NCBI GenBank assembly: GCA_023664625.1
Contig: JAMPFD010000007.1
Location: 87,108-151,107, forward strand
Length of the DNA stretch: 64,000 bases
DNA from: Bacillota bacterium
GTDB lineage: Bacteria > Bacteroidota > Bacteroidia > Bacteroidales > Bacteroidaceae
Direction of reading: 5' to 3'
Position numbers and translations under genes: made by a program. Position 1 is the first letter of the stretch. Each line of letters opens with the position of its first letter. The notes under the pieces are model-generated. The model did no database searches. It saw only the letters and a list, made by a program, of their open reading frames with translations, and had not been told where the DNA came from. This document shows positions 35,169-43,214 of this stretch, piece by piece.

Positions 35169-37229
35169 ATGGCAAAAGGAAATATTGGAGTGACGACAGA
35201 GAACATATTCCCTGTCATTAAGAAATTCTTGTATAGTGATCAGGAAATCTTTCTTCGCGAGATGGTTTCCAACGCTGTTGATGCGTCACAGAAACTGAAG
35301 ACACTTGCACAGAAAGGCGAATTCTCCGGCAGTGTGGACAATCTTAAGGTCTCCGTTTCTCTGGACAAAGAGGCGAAGACCTTGACAATCAGTGATAACG
35401 GTATAGGCATGACTGAGGAGGAAATTGACCGTTATATCAATCAGATTGCATTCTCCGGTGTTACGGACTTCCTGGAGAAGTTCAAGGATGATGCCAATCA
35501 GATAATAGGACATTTCGGTCTCGGCTTCTATTCCTCATTCATGGTTTCCGACAAGGTTGACATCGTTACATTGTCTTATAAGGATGGCGCAAAGGCTGTG
35601 AAATGGACTTGTGACGGTTCTCCGGAGTATGAGATTACAGATGCAGAGAAGGCGGAGCACGGTACGGACATCATTCTTCATATCTCTGACGACTGTAAGG
35701 AATTCCTGGAGCAGCAGAAAATTCAGGATTTGCTTAACAAATACTGTAAGTTCATGTCCGTTCCTGTCGCCTTCGGCAAGAAGCAGGAGTGGAGCTCTGA
35801 GGATAAAAAGATGGTTGACACAGAAGAGGATAATATCGTCAACAGTGTTGAGCCTATGTGGGTGAAGGCTCCGTCATCACTTACCGATGAGGACTATAAG
35901 AGCTTCTACCGCACTCTCTATCCTATGTCTGATGAACCTCTGTTCTGGATTCACTTAAATGTAGACTATCCGTTCAATCTGACCGGTATCCTCTATTTTC
36001 CAAAGGTTAAATCAAATCTTGAACTGACACGCAACAAGATACAACTCTACTGCAACCAGGTGTTCGTTACTGATCAGGTTGAGGGCATCGTGCCGGAGTT
36101 CCTCACACTGCTTCATGGTGTGATAGACTCTCCGGATATTCCGCTCAATGTCTCTCGCTCTTACCTTCAAAGCGATGCTAATGTCAAGAAAATCAGTACT
36201 TATATCACAAAGAAAGTTGCTGATCGCCTGAAGTCTATTTTCAATGACAACCGTAAGGAGTATGAAGAGAAGTGGGATTCGCTGAAGCTTTTCATAAACT
36301 ATGGCATGCTCTCGCAGATGGATTTCTACGACCGCGCAAAGGATTTTGCACTGCTGAAGGATATTGACGGCAAGTTCTTCACTTATGATGAGTATAAGGA
36401 ACTTATAAAGGAGCATCAGACCGACAAGGACGGCAATCTTGTCTATCTTTATGCAACCGATAGGGAGACGCAGTATTCCTATATCAAGGCGGCACAGGAT
36501 AAGGGTTATTCCGTGTTGATGTTCGACGGTGAACTTGACGTTCCGGCTGTACAGGTATTTGAGCAGCATTTCGAAAAGGCGCGTTTCACACGTGTCGACT
36601 CTGACATTGTGGAGCGTCTTATAGTGAAGGAGGATGCTAAGAAGAATACGCTGTCAGCAGCGGAGACTGACAACTTGTCAGCCGTATTCCGGAGTCAGTT
36701 GCCAAAGATTGAGAAGACACAGTTCAATATTGAGGTGGAGGCACTTGGCGCAGAACAGAAGCCTGTTGTCATTACCCAGAATGAATGGATGCGCCGTATG
36801 AAGGAAATGTCACATCTTCAGGCCGGCATGTCTTTCTATGGTGAGATGCCTGACTCATTCGGAATGGTTCTAAACTCCGACCATCCGCTTATTGCCAAGG
36901 TGCTCAGTGACACGGATGCGGCGTGCGCAGACCAATTGAAGCCTATTGACGGTGAGATAAAGGGACTTGAGGCTCGCAAGACTGTTCTTGAGCAGAGCAA
37001 GGCAGGCAAGAAGGATGATGAGATTCCTCAGGATGAAAAGGATGATCTCGCAAAGACTGAGAAGGATCTCGCTGCACAGCAGGAGGCACGCAAGAAGGTG
37101 CTTGCCGACTATGCGCGGCAGAATGATATGGTTCATCAGCTCATCGACCTTGCCCTCCTTCAGAACGGCATGCTCCGCGGGGAGGCTCTCGAGAACTTCC
37201 TCTCTCGCAGCATCAGCATGATAAAGTAA
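35169..37229 (+). CDS. htpG: Molecular chaperone HtpG (Hsp90)
   Basis: A 686-aa cytoplasmic ATP-dependent chaperone. The N-terminal GHKL ATPase domain has LREMVSNAVDASQKL (N-box), DNGIGM (G1) and GHFGLGFYSSFMV (G2). The middle domain includes NLTGILYFPK and the SRSYLQSD region. The C-terminal part is a dimerisation region, preceded by an unusually charged Lys/Asp/Glu/Gln segment (about residues 595-650). Such a charged C-terminal extension is common in Bacteroidetes HtpG. It is monocistronic; no consensus promoter stands out in the 108 nt upstream. Confidence 0.97.
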   Translation: MAKGNIGVTTENIFPVIKKFLYSDQEIFLREMVSNAVDASQKLKTLAQKGEFSGSVDNLKVSVSLDKEAKTLTISDNGIGMTEEEIDRYINQIAFSGVTDFLEKFKDDANQIIGHFGLGFYSSFMVSDKVDIVTLSYKDGAKAVKWTCDGSPEYEITDAEKAEHGTDIILHISDDCKEFLEQQKIQDLLNKYCKFMSVPVAFGKKQEWSSEDKKMVDTEEDNIVNSVEPMWVKAPSSLTDEDYKSFYRTLYPMSDEPLFWIHLNVDYPFNLTGILYFPKVKSNLELTRNKIQLYCNQVFVTDQVEGIVPEFLTLLHGVIDSPDIPLNVSRSYLQSDANVKKISTYITKKVADRLKSIFNDNRKEYEEKWDSLKLFINYGMLSQMDFYDRAKDFALLKDIDGKFFTYDEYKELIKEHQTDKDGNLVYLYATDRETQYSYIKAAQDKGYSVLMFDGELDVPAVQVFEQHFEKARFTRVDSDIVERLIVKEDAKKNTLSAAETDNLSAVFRSQLPKIEKTQFNIEVEALGAEQKPVVITQNEWMRRMKEMSHLQAGMSFYGEMPDSFGMVLNSDHPLIAKVLSDTDAACADQLKPIDGEIKGLEARKTVLEQSKAGKKDDEIPQDEKDDLAKTEKDLAAQQEARKKVLADYARQNDMVHQLIDLALLQNGMLRGEALENFLSRSISMIK

Positions 37230-37378
37230 GCTGTTTCTCCCAGTGAACTTCAGCCATGGGTAAATCTTTTCCGTCTGGTTCATATGGGATGGACAGATAA
37301 GTGACTTCTGAGAATTATTTAAGGCAAGAAACTTCTCCGCTATAAAATATTTCTTACAGTTGCTTAGACCGATATGAT

Positions 37379-37423
37379 AAGCAGGACACAAGGGGCAAGC
37401 GTTTGCTCTCCTGTGTCCTGCTT
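37379..37423 (+). terminator. Terminator downstream of htpG
   Basis: AAGCAGGACACA pairs with TGTGTCCTGCTT (12 bp), with a loop of about 20 nt. It lies 150 nt past the htpG stop, just before the GIY-YIG pseudogene. Confidence 0.65.
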
Positions 37424-37517
37424 TCTGTGTTATTGTAATGTTAAGTCCTTATTCGTATGCGGACATAAGAGACTTTTACATAAAGGAAATTGTTGGTTTA
37501 ACTTTTGTTGTTTAAAT

Positions 37518-38128
37518 ATGAAAATGATGGAAACGGATATGTTCTGCATGTTTGATCCTCTCAAGGATGATGTGAAAACAGTACCGGCTTTACCGGGAAA
37601 TTATATTCTGGTGTTACGGGAAAATAGTAAACTTCCGGATATTGGTCTCCCGGTGACTTTTACTGAGTTTAGAAATTATAAAGTTATTTATGTCGGCTTA
37701 GCCAGTCGTAGTATTAAAGATAGAGATATATAGAAGCACTTTACGGGAAACGCCGGAGGGTCAACTCTGAGGAAGAGTCTTGGTTGTTTGTTTGGATATG
37801 ATTTAATACCGCGTGATTCCAATTATAATAATAATGGAAAAACTAAATTTAATGTTACGGATGAAAATGAACTGTCGGCTTGGATGAAAAAAATCTGTTG
37901 CTTTTTTATTATCCAAATGAGGATTTTGACAATATGGAGTCACTTTTGATACAAGACTTAAATCCACCGTTAAATTTAGATAAGAACCATAATGCTGTTA
38001 ATTCGGAATTTAGAAAATATTTGTCAGTACTAAGAAATAACAAACCCAAAATGCCTTGTCTTAACATGGAAAAAGCATGTGTAAAACAAATGTCAAAGGT
38101 AAAAAAAATATTGTGGAAAATCAACTAA
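37518..38128 (+). pseudogene. Decayed GIY-YIG nuclease-family gene
   Basis: Starting at the ATG at 37518 (MKMMETDMFCMFDP), the product reads PALPGNYILVLRE and then YKVIYVGLASRSIKDRDI, the GIY-YIG core with its strand, turn and Arg. A TAG stop (37731-37733) then interrupts the conserved KHFTGNAGGSTLRKSLG that continues in the same frame. A second lesion follows in a run of seven A near 37885-37892: the conserved C-terminal part (LLLFYYPNEDFDNMESLLIQ, DLNPPLNL) is in another frame to 38128. Two lesions imply an inactive gene. Intact relatives are probably small nucleases of unknown role, often in mobile or accessory regions. Confidence 0.82.
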
Positions 38129-38164
38129 GGGGTGTACCGAATCTGTGCGGCACACCCCTTTTGT
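38127..38164. terminator. Bidirectional terminator between the GIY-YIG remnant and glnN
   Basis: AAGGGGTGT pairs with ACACCCCTT (38152-38160) around a 16-nt loop that itself has CCG/CGG. T-rich flanks on both sides. Confidence 0.8.
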
Positions 38165-38188
38165 GGTTTTTGGATAGGAATGTTTTTC

Positions 38189-40378
38189 CTACTTTATGAA
38201 CAGCATTTCCCTGTATTTTGGGAGTGTCCACAGCTCATCGGAGATAAGGAGTTCGAGACTGTCAATCTCTTCTCTGATCTCCTCCATGAGCGGTGCTACG
38301 GTATCATGATATGCGACAGCCTTCTCCCTTTCTGACGATATGCGGTTGGCCACTTTTCTGTTGTCAATAAGTTTTGTTACGCCAGCCTCAATGCGTTCAA
38401 TGCGTTCTGCTATTTCACGTATGATTTCCTTATTGCGGTGTGTCAGTTTCTTGCACTCTTCAGCATCGAATATTTTATACATATTCTCTACAAGTTCTAC
38501 AAGTTCTGACTGATATTTTGTTGCTGTAGGTATGATATGGTTGAGCGAGAGGTCGCCGAGAACGCGTGCTTCAATCTGTATCTTTTTGGTATATGTTTCC
38601 CACTTTACTTCGTTCCTTGCCTCCAATTCACATCTTCTCATGACATTCATGGATTCAAACATTCTTACACTGTCATTGTCAAGGTACCTGTCGAATACGA
38701 CCGGACAGGAACTTTCTGTATCAAGCCCTCTTTTCTCAGCCTCCAGCTTCCATTCTTCAGAGTATCCGTTGCCGTCAAAGTGTATAGGCTTGCATGTTAC
38801 AATGTCCTCACGAAGGATTTTAACCACAGCCTCATATTTCTCTTCGCCTGCCTCCACAAGTGCATCGACCCTTTGCCGAAAGTCGGCGAGAGCCTCTGCC
38901 ACAGCCGTGTTCAGTACAATCATGGCACTTGCACAGTTTGCTTCAGAGCCTACGGCACGGAATTCGAACCTGTTGCCCGTAAATGCAAATGGCGAAGTTC
39001 TGTTACGGTCGGTGTTGTCCATGAGGAGTTCCGGGATGACTGGGATATCCAGTTTCATTGCTTTCTTTCCAGCAAGGTTGAAAGCATCCTTGCTGTCTGA
39101 TTTCTCAAGTGCTCCGAGGAGTTCGGAAAGCTGTCTTCCGAGGAATGATGAGACGATAGCCGGAGGAGCTTCGTTGGCACCAAGTCTGTGGGAGTTGGAT
39201 GCAGACATTATGGATGCTTTTAGCAATCCGTTGTGCTTATATACACCCATAAGCGTTTCCACGATAAAGACTGTGAACCTAAGATTGTCCATCGGGGTCT
39301 TCCCTGGTGCGTGGAGGAGTATTCCTGTGTCAGTGGTCAAGGACCAGTTGTTATGCTTTCCAGATCCGTTGATTCCTGCAAATGGCTTTTCATGGAGAAG
39401 ACATCTGAAACCATGCTTTCTTGCTATGCGCTTCATGATGGACATGAGGAGCATATTATGGTCTATGGCAAGGTTCATCTCCTCAAATATCGGCGCAATC
39501 TCAAATTGGTTTGGAGCAACCTCATTGTGGCGTGTCTTACATGGAATACCGAGTTCAAGAGCCTTTATCTGAAGCTCTTTCATGAACTGTGCTACTCTCT
39601 CAGGTATCGTTCCGAAGTAGTGGTCGTCCATTTGCTGATTCTTTGCAGAATCGTGTCCCATAAGTGTTCTTCCTGTCATTACGAGATCCGGTCTTGCAGC
39701 ATAAAGATCTTCATCCACAAGGAAATATTCCTGTTCCCATCCGAGATTGGCAGACACTTTTTTTACATCAGGATAGAAGAGCTTGCAAACCTCTGTCGCA
39801 GATTTGTTCACAGCTGCCAATGCTCTCAAGAGTGGGGCTTTGTAGTCAAGAGCTTCGCCTGTATATGAAATGAAAATTGTCGGAATACAGAGGGTGTCAT
39901 CCATAATAAATACCGGGGATGTCGGATCCCAGGCAGAGTATCCTCTGGCTTCAAATGTTGCCCTGATACCTCCTGACGGGAAAGACGATGCATCCGGTTC
40001 CTGTTGTACAAGGAGTTTGCCTTCGAATTCCTCAATCATGCCTCCTTTATAATCCAGCTCAATGAACGAATCATGTTTCTCAGCTGTTCCTTCTGTAAGT
40101 GGTTGGAACCAGTGGGTATAATGTGTTACTCCGTTTTCTACAGCCCACTGCCTCATGCCTCTTGCCACTGCATCAGCTATTGAACGGTCGAATGGTGCTC
40201 CGTTGTCCATAACGTCTACCATCTGTTCATAGACCTTGCTTGGGAGGTACTTGTACATCTTCGCGCGAGTGAAGACATATTTGCAGAAATAGTCAGAAGG
40301 ACGCTCTTTGGGTTCTTCAACCATGACAGGCTTCTTTTTGGATGCAGTAATGACTGCGTGGAATCGTAGGTTTGCCAT
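38189..40378 (-). CDS. glnN: Type III glutamine synthetase
   Basis: The 729-aa length, far above the ~470 of type I, marks the GSIII family found in Bacteroidota. It condenses glutamate and ammonia to glutamine using ATP. Visible features are the N-terminal beta-grasp region with TEGTAEKHDSFIEL, the metal/ATP motif GINGSGKHNNWSL (the GSIII form of the NGSGMH box), ARKHGFRCLLHEKPFAGI, CKTRHNEVAPNQFEIAP and NRTSPFAFTGNRFEFRAVGS. A helical C-terminal domain of about 150 residues ends the protein, as in GSIII. It is monocistronic. A TAACTTTG -7 element lies upstream, and no GlnK or adenylylation partner is adjacent. Confidence 0.96.
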   Translation of the reverse strand: MANLRFHAVITASKKKPVMVEEPKERPSDYFCKYVFTRAKMYKYLPSKVYEQMVDVMDNGAPFDRSIADAVARGMRQWAVENGVTHYTHWFQPLTEGTAEKHDSFIELDYKGGMIEEFEGKLLVQQEPDASSFPSGGIRATFEARGYSAWDPTSPVFIMDDTLCIPTIFISYTGEALDYKAPLLRALAAVNKSATEVCKLFYPDVKKVSANLGWEQEYFLVDEDLYAARPDLVMTGRTLMGHDSAKNQQMDDHYFGTIPERVAQFMKELQIKALELGIPCKTRHNEVAPNQFEIAPIFEEMNLAIDHNMLLMSIMKRIARKHGFRCLLHEKPFAGINGSGKHNNWSLTTDTGILLHAPGKTPMDNLRFTVFIVETLMGVYKHNGLLKASIMSASNSHRLGANEAPPAIVSSFLGRQLSELLGALEKSDSKDAFNLAGKKAMKLDIPVIPELLMDNTDRNRTSPFAFTGNRFEFRAVGSEANCASAMIVLNTAVAEALADFRQRVDALVEAGEEKYEAVVKILREDIVTCKPIHFDGNGYSEEWKLEAEKRGLDTESSCPVVFDRYLDNDSVRMFESMNVMRRCELEARNEVKWETYTKKIQIEARVLGDLSLNHIIPTATKYQSELVELVENMYKIFDAEECKKLTHRNKEIIREIAERIERIEAGVTKLIDNRKVANRISSEREKAVAYHDTVAPLMEEIREEIDSLELLISDELWTLPKYREMLFIK

Positions 40379-40418
40379 TTGCTGTATTTGAATTTACTTT
40401 TTATATCCGAAAACGATG

Positions 40419-40426
40419 CAAAGTTA
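40419..40426 (-). promoter_or_regulatory. Candidate glnN -7 element
   Basis: TAACTTTG on the minus strand fits TAnnTTTG, 41 nt upstream of the ATG. A matching -33 box is not obvious. Confidence 0.45.
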
Positions 40427-40516
40427 TATAATATTATTTAAATTAAGGTGTAGCATAGTTCCCTTTTATGTTTTTTTTTGAAAATGGAAGTTTTTTGATA
40501 AAAAAGTGAGGAAAAG

Positions 40517-40548
40517 TTTTGCTGATTCAGAAAAAAGTAGTACCTTTG
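40517..40548 (+). promoter_or_regulatory. tRNA-Asp promoter
   Basis: TTTTG (40517-40521), a 19-nt spacer and TACCTTTG (40541-40548). The block is almost identical to the one before tRNA-Lys at 63232-63263. Confidence 0.8.
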
Positions 40549-40577
40549 CACTCGCTAAGAAACAAGGATGATAACTT

Positions 40578-40651
40578 GGTGCGTTAGTTCAGTTGGTTAG
40601 AATGCCAGCCTGTCACGCTGGAGGTCACGGGTCCGAGTCCCGTACGCACCG
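40578..40651 (+). tRNA. tRNA-Asp (GTC), copy 1
   Basis: 74 nt. Acceptor GGTGCGT/ACGCACC with discriminator G, D-arm with GTTGGTTAG, anticodon stem CCAGC/GCTGG with loop CTGTCAC (anticodon GTC), and T-stem ACGGG/CCCGT. The T-loop reads TCCGAGT, with C at position 55 where U is nearly universal. The 3' CCA is not encoded. It is identical to copy 2, 100 nt downstream. Confidence 0.97.
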
Positions 40652-40677
40652 CATTTTTAATTCAGTATAGCACTTTT

Positions 40678-40751
40678 GGTGCGTTAGTTCAGTTGGTTAG
40701 AATGCCAGCCTGTCACGCTGGAGGTCACGGGTCCGAGTCCCGTACGCACCG
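40678..40751 (+). tRNA. tRNA-Asp (GTC), copy 2
   Basis: Exact duplicate of copy 1 at 100-nt pitch with a 26-nt spacer, including C55 in the T-loop. No separate promoter is seen, so the pair is probably one transcript. A terminator follows at once. Confidence 0.97.
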
Positions 40752-40753
40752 CG

Positions 40754-40795
40754 AATAGAGGATTCCCTTTTTAGAGGTTATCCTCTATTTTTATA
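40754..40795 (+). terminator. Terminator after the tRNA-Asp pair
   Basis: AATAGAGGA (40754-40762) pairs with TCCTCTATT (40781-40789), followed by TTTATATA. Confidence 0.85.
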
Positions 40796-41385
40796 TATTA
40801 ACCAGTAATAGTGGATTCTTTGGGCTCAGTAGAAAATCAATGGGGTACTATGCGCCGTTATATGCCATGAAATGTGCACTGATTCCGGGAAAGTATTGAT
40901 GATTTATAATGTAATTATGTCAAAGAACGCTCCTTGCTTCTGAAACATGAAGTTTGTTTTGAGATGCAAAGATATTATAATTTGCCGCAGAAACCAAATG
41001 ATATATGGATACAGTTTGGAGTACTATTGATTTTATTGTGCAGAATATAAAATAGAGTAAGTAAGTGTTTAGAATCAGTTTTTATATTACTCCCTGTAGG
41101 ATAAGTGCGGGAACTACATTTATACTATGAGTGAATTTATCGGTATTCGAATTCGCTTTTTCTCTTTTAGTTGTTCTTTATTACCCGTCCCATACATTAG
41201 GTATACGTTGAGATTTATAGCTTCTGTAAACTAACAAAATGTCTCTTTCCATTATTTTTCTACCGGTTGGCGGTTTTATGACAGTTCAACCGTGCAAAAA
41301 ATCTGTTGTGGTATGATTCAGAAGCTTAACAATAATATTCTTAGTGGGAATCTGTTTGCACTTGAATCTGTTGTAATATATAAAA
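40796..41385. other. Gene-free A/T-rich region
   Basis: About 590 nt between the tRNA-Asp terminator and the terminator of the TraB-family gene. I see no open frame with coding character, no RNA gene and no obvious repeat. Confidence 0.6.
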
Positions 41386-41429
41386 ATCCCCGCAAAACAA
41401 TGATAACAGTCACATGGTTTAGCGGGGAT
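41386..41429 (-). terminator. Terminator of the TraB/GumN gene
   Basis: ATCCCCGC (41386-41393) pairs with GCGGGGAT (41422-41429), extended by AAAAC/GTTT. On the minus strand the stem is followed by TTTTTATATATT. Confidence 0.8.
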
Positions 41430-41437
41430 AATCGTCT

Positions 41438-42343
41438 TCATTTAACAGCTTCAACTGTGTATCCGGCTTGACGGAGGAGAGCCAGGAGACCTTTGCAGCC
41501 TGGCAGATGACCTGTGCCTACCGTAAATAATGTCGCCTTATCGGCCATTATTACAGGTATTTTTCTTATCCAGTCTGTATTGCGGTTGTAGATAAGTGAA
41601 GCATCTTCTTGCGGCGTAGAATCACATGCTGTATTTTGTTTCTCATCCATCACGGTTTTCACTGTATTGATATCTTGTGAAAAATATGCCTTTATGAGTT
41701 TGGCCGTAATCTTATTATAATAGTCAGAATTATCAATAAGACACATAAGAAGTTGTTTCTGGCGTTCAATATTCATGCTATGAAAGAGTACCTTTAGCTG
41801 ATAATCCATTGTTTCAAGCCCTATTATGGGTTTACCTTTCTCTATTGCAACTTTTTGGAAATATTCGTCAAAGAGATTATCCGGGCCAAAGTCTGGAGTC
41901 TGCTTCATGTACATGATAAGTGAGAACTGAGTGCTAAGAGCTTGCGGGGACATGTGTCCTATTTGCTGCCTGACTGTTGGATTTGTCATGTCTGTGCCAA
42001 TTAGAGACCTTAAGAAAGTGTTGAGCCGTGCCTGCTCGTCAGCAGATAGGATGCTTTCCAATGTTGTGTTTTCAGGTAGAAGCATGGCATTTCCCATTTT
42101 CTGAGTATTCTCCGTACTTATCATTTGCCTCATACCAAGTTCACCGCACACTTGCTCTGTCTGTTCCATGGCATTGCCCAATCCTGCTATTGAATCGGCA
42201 AAACTTGCCGGTGCAAGATGGTATGTGCCTATTATATAAGATGGGTTGTCCAGATCTTTGCCGGAGATTTTGTAAAGTAATTGTGCACAAATTCTTGTGC
42301 TGGCAGTGATTATGAGCAATATGACAATGAATAATTTCCTCAT
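41438..42343 (-). CDS. Exported TraB/GumN family protein
   Basis: The frame is open from 42415, but the ATG at 42343 starts a normal signal peptide (MRKLFIVILLIITASTRICA), so a 301-aa product is preferred. The mature part begins LLYKISGKDLDNPSYIIGTYHLAP, the first TraB/GumN motif (Gly-Thr-x-His). QPxxxETMDYQ-like sequence (IIGLETMDYQLKVL) lies midway, and the last motif is FTVGTGHLPGCKGLLALLRQAGYTV. The two GxxH motifs are the conserved metal-binding elements of a fold proposed to be hydrolytic. The family is described as metal-dependent peptidase/hydrolase-like, but its role in Bacteroidota is unknown. It is the last gene of a long minus-strand run, 97 nt after nudC. Confidence 0.87.
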   Translation of the reverse strand: MRKLFIVILLIITASTRICAQLLYKISGKDLDNPSYIIGTYHLAPASFADSIAGLGNAMEQTEQVCGELGMRQMISTENTQKMGNAMLLPENTTLESILSADEQARLNTFLRSLIGTDMTNPTVRQQIGHMSPQALSTQFSLIMYMKQTPDFGPDNLFDEYFQKVAIEKGKPIIGLETMDYQLKVLFHSMNIERQKQLLMCLIDNSDYYNKITAKLIKAYFSQDINTVKTVMDEKQNTACDSTPQEDASLIYNRNTDWIRKIPVIMADKATLFTVGTGHLPGCKGLLALLRQAGYTVEAVK

Positions 42344-42440
42344 TATCTTATTGTTGGTGGTGGAAATGATGTTTTGTTCCATATATTGGTGCTCAATATT
42401 GTCATGCCGTTTCAATTACCGGCCAATAAGTCAGCTGTTT

Positions 42441-43214
42441 CTATAGCCAACTGTCTATGAGGCATCGTGCTATGGACAGTTTCTCCGGGATTGTGGGCAT
42501 ATTGTCACGTGTGAACCATCCCGCAGTCTTGAGTTCTTCTTCCTGCAGATGTATGTCTCCGGAGACGTAGTCTGCATGAAAACCAACCATCAGGCCGCAA
42601 GGGTAGGGCCATGGTTGTGAACCGAAGTATCGTATGTTTGTTATCTCAAGTCCCGTCTCCTCTCTGACTTCTCGTTGTACAGCTTCTTCGAGACTTTCGC
42701 CGGTCTCGACAAAACCGGCGACCAGCCCATAGTAGTCCCGTTTGAAATTTCTCGCCTTTACAAGCAACACCTGTTCTCCCTTATGTATGAGCACAATGAT
42801 GGCAGTAGCAAGTGCAGGCCATATTTCCTTGCCACATTTTGAGCATCTTTTTGAGATGTCCGTGGCGAGTTCCATCGGACTGCCGCAGCATCCGCAGAAT
42901 TTTGTCTGTCTGTCCCAGTACAGTATTTCCTCACACTTGCCGGCTTTAAGGTAAAGAGGAAGCGGTATGAGCCGGTAGGCCTGTCGTAGCTCCACCATCT
43001 CATATCCGTCCATCTCCGTAATCATGCCGTCAAGTTCTACAGTCTTGACAGGATAGCTCTTGCCTCCGTTATGTTCAAATGGGGTGATGTTGTGCACAGT
43101 GTTACATGGCTGCAGCGATACAGGACAGTCTTCCTGAAACGGTACAGTGTATTGCCCCTCTTTATCTTTTTGTAATAGGAGGTCACCTTTACAAAAAACA
43201 AACCAGTACTTCAT
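42441..43214 (-). CDS. nudC: NADH pyrophosphatase / NAD-cap hydrolase (Nudix)
   Basis: The 257-aa enzyme cleaves NAD(H) to NMN(H) and AMP and can remove NAD caps from RNA. It has the family order: a divergent N-terminal domain (1-95), a zinc ribbon (CGCCGSP...CSKCG, about 108-128) and a Nudix domain with box GFVETGESLEEAVQREVREE. The NudC-specific SQPWPYP follows the box by about 17 residues. The ATG overlaps the stop of the upstream 5'-nucleotidase by one base (TAATG), so translation is coupled. The pairing suggests nucleotide/NAD salvage, although the nucleotidase is exported and NudC is cytoplasmic. Confidence 0.95.
   Translation of the reverse strand: MKYWFVFCKGDLLLQKDKEGQYTVPFQEDCPVSLQPCNTVHNITPFEHNGGKSYPVKTVELDGMITEMDGYEMVELRQAYRLIPLPLYLKAGKCEEILYWDRQTKFCGCCGSPMELATDISKRCSKCGKEIWPALATAIIVLIHKGEQVLLVKARNFKRDYYGLVAGFVETGESLEEAVQREVREETGLEITNIRYFGSQPWPYPCGLMVGFHADYVSGDIHLQEEELKTAGWFTRDNMPTIPEKLSIARCLIDSWL

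Noticed and set aside
38532-39572. 346-codon plus-strand open frame opposite glnN
   Set aside because: It is antisense to a complete, highly conserved glutamine synthetase; its Ser/Leu-rich translation matches no family and reflects the codon use of the real gene.
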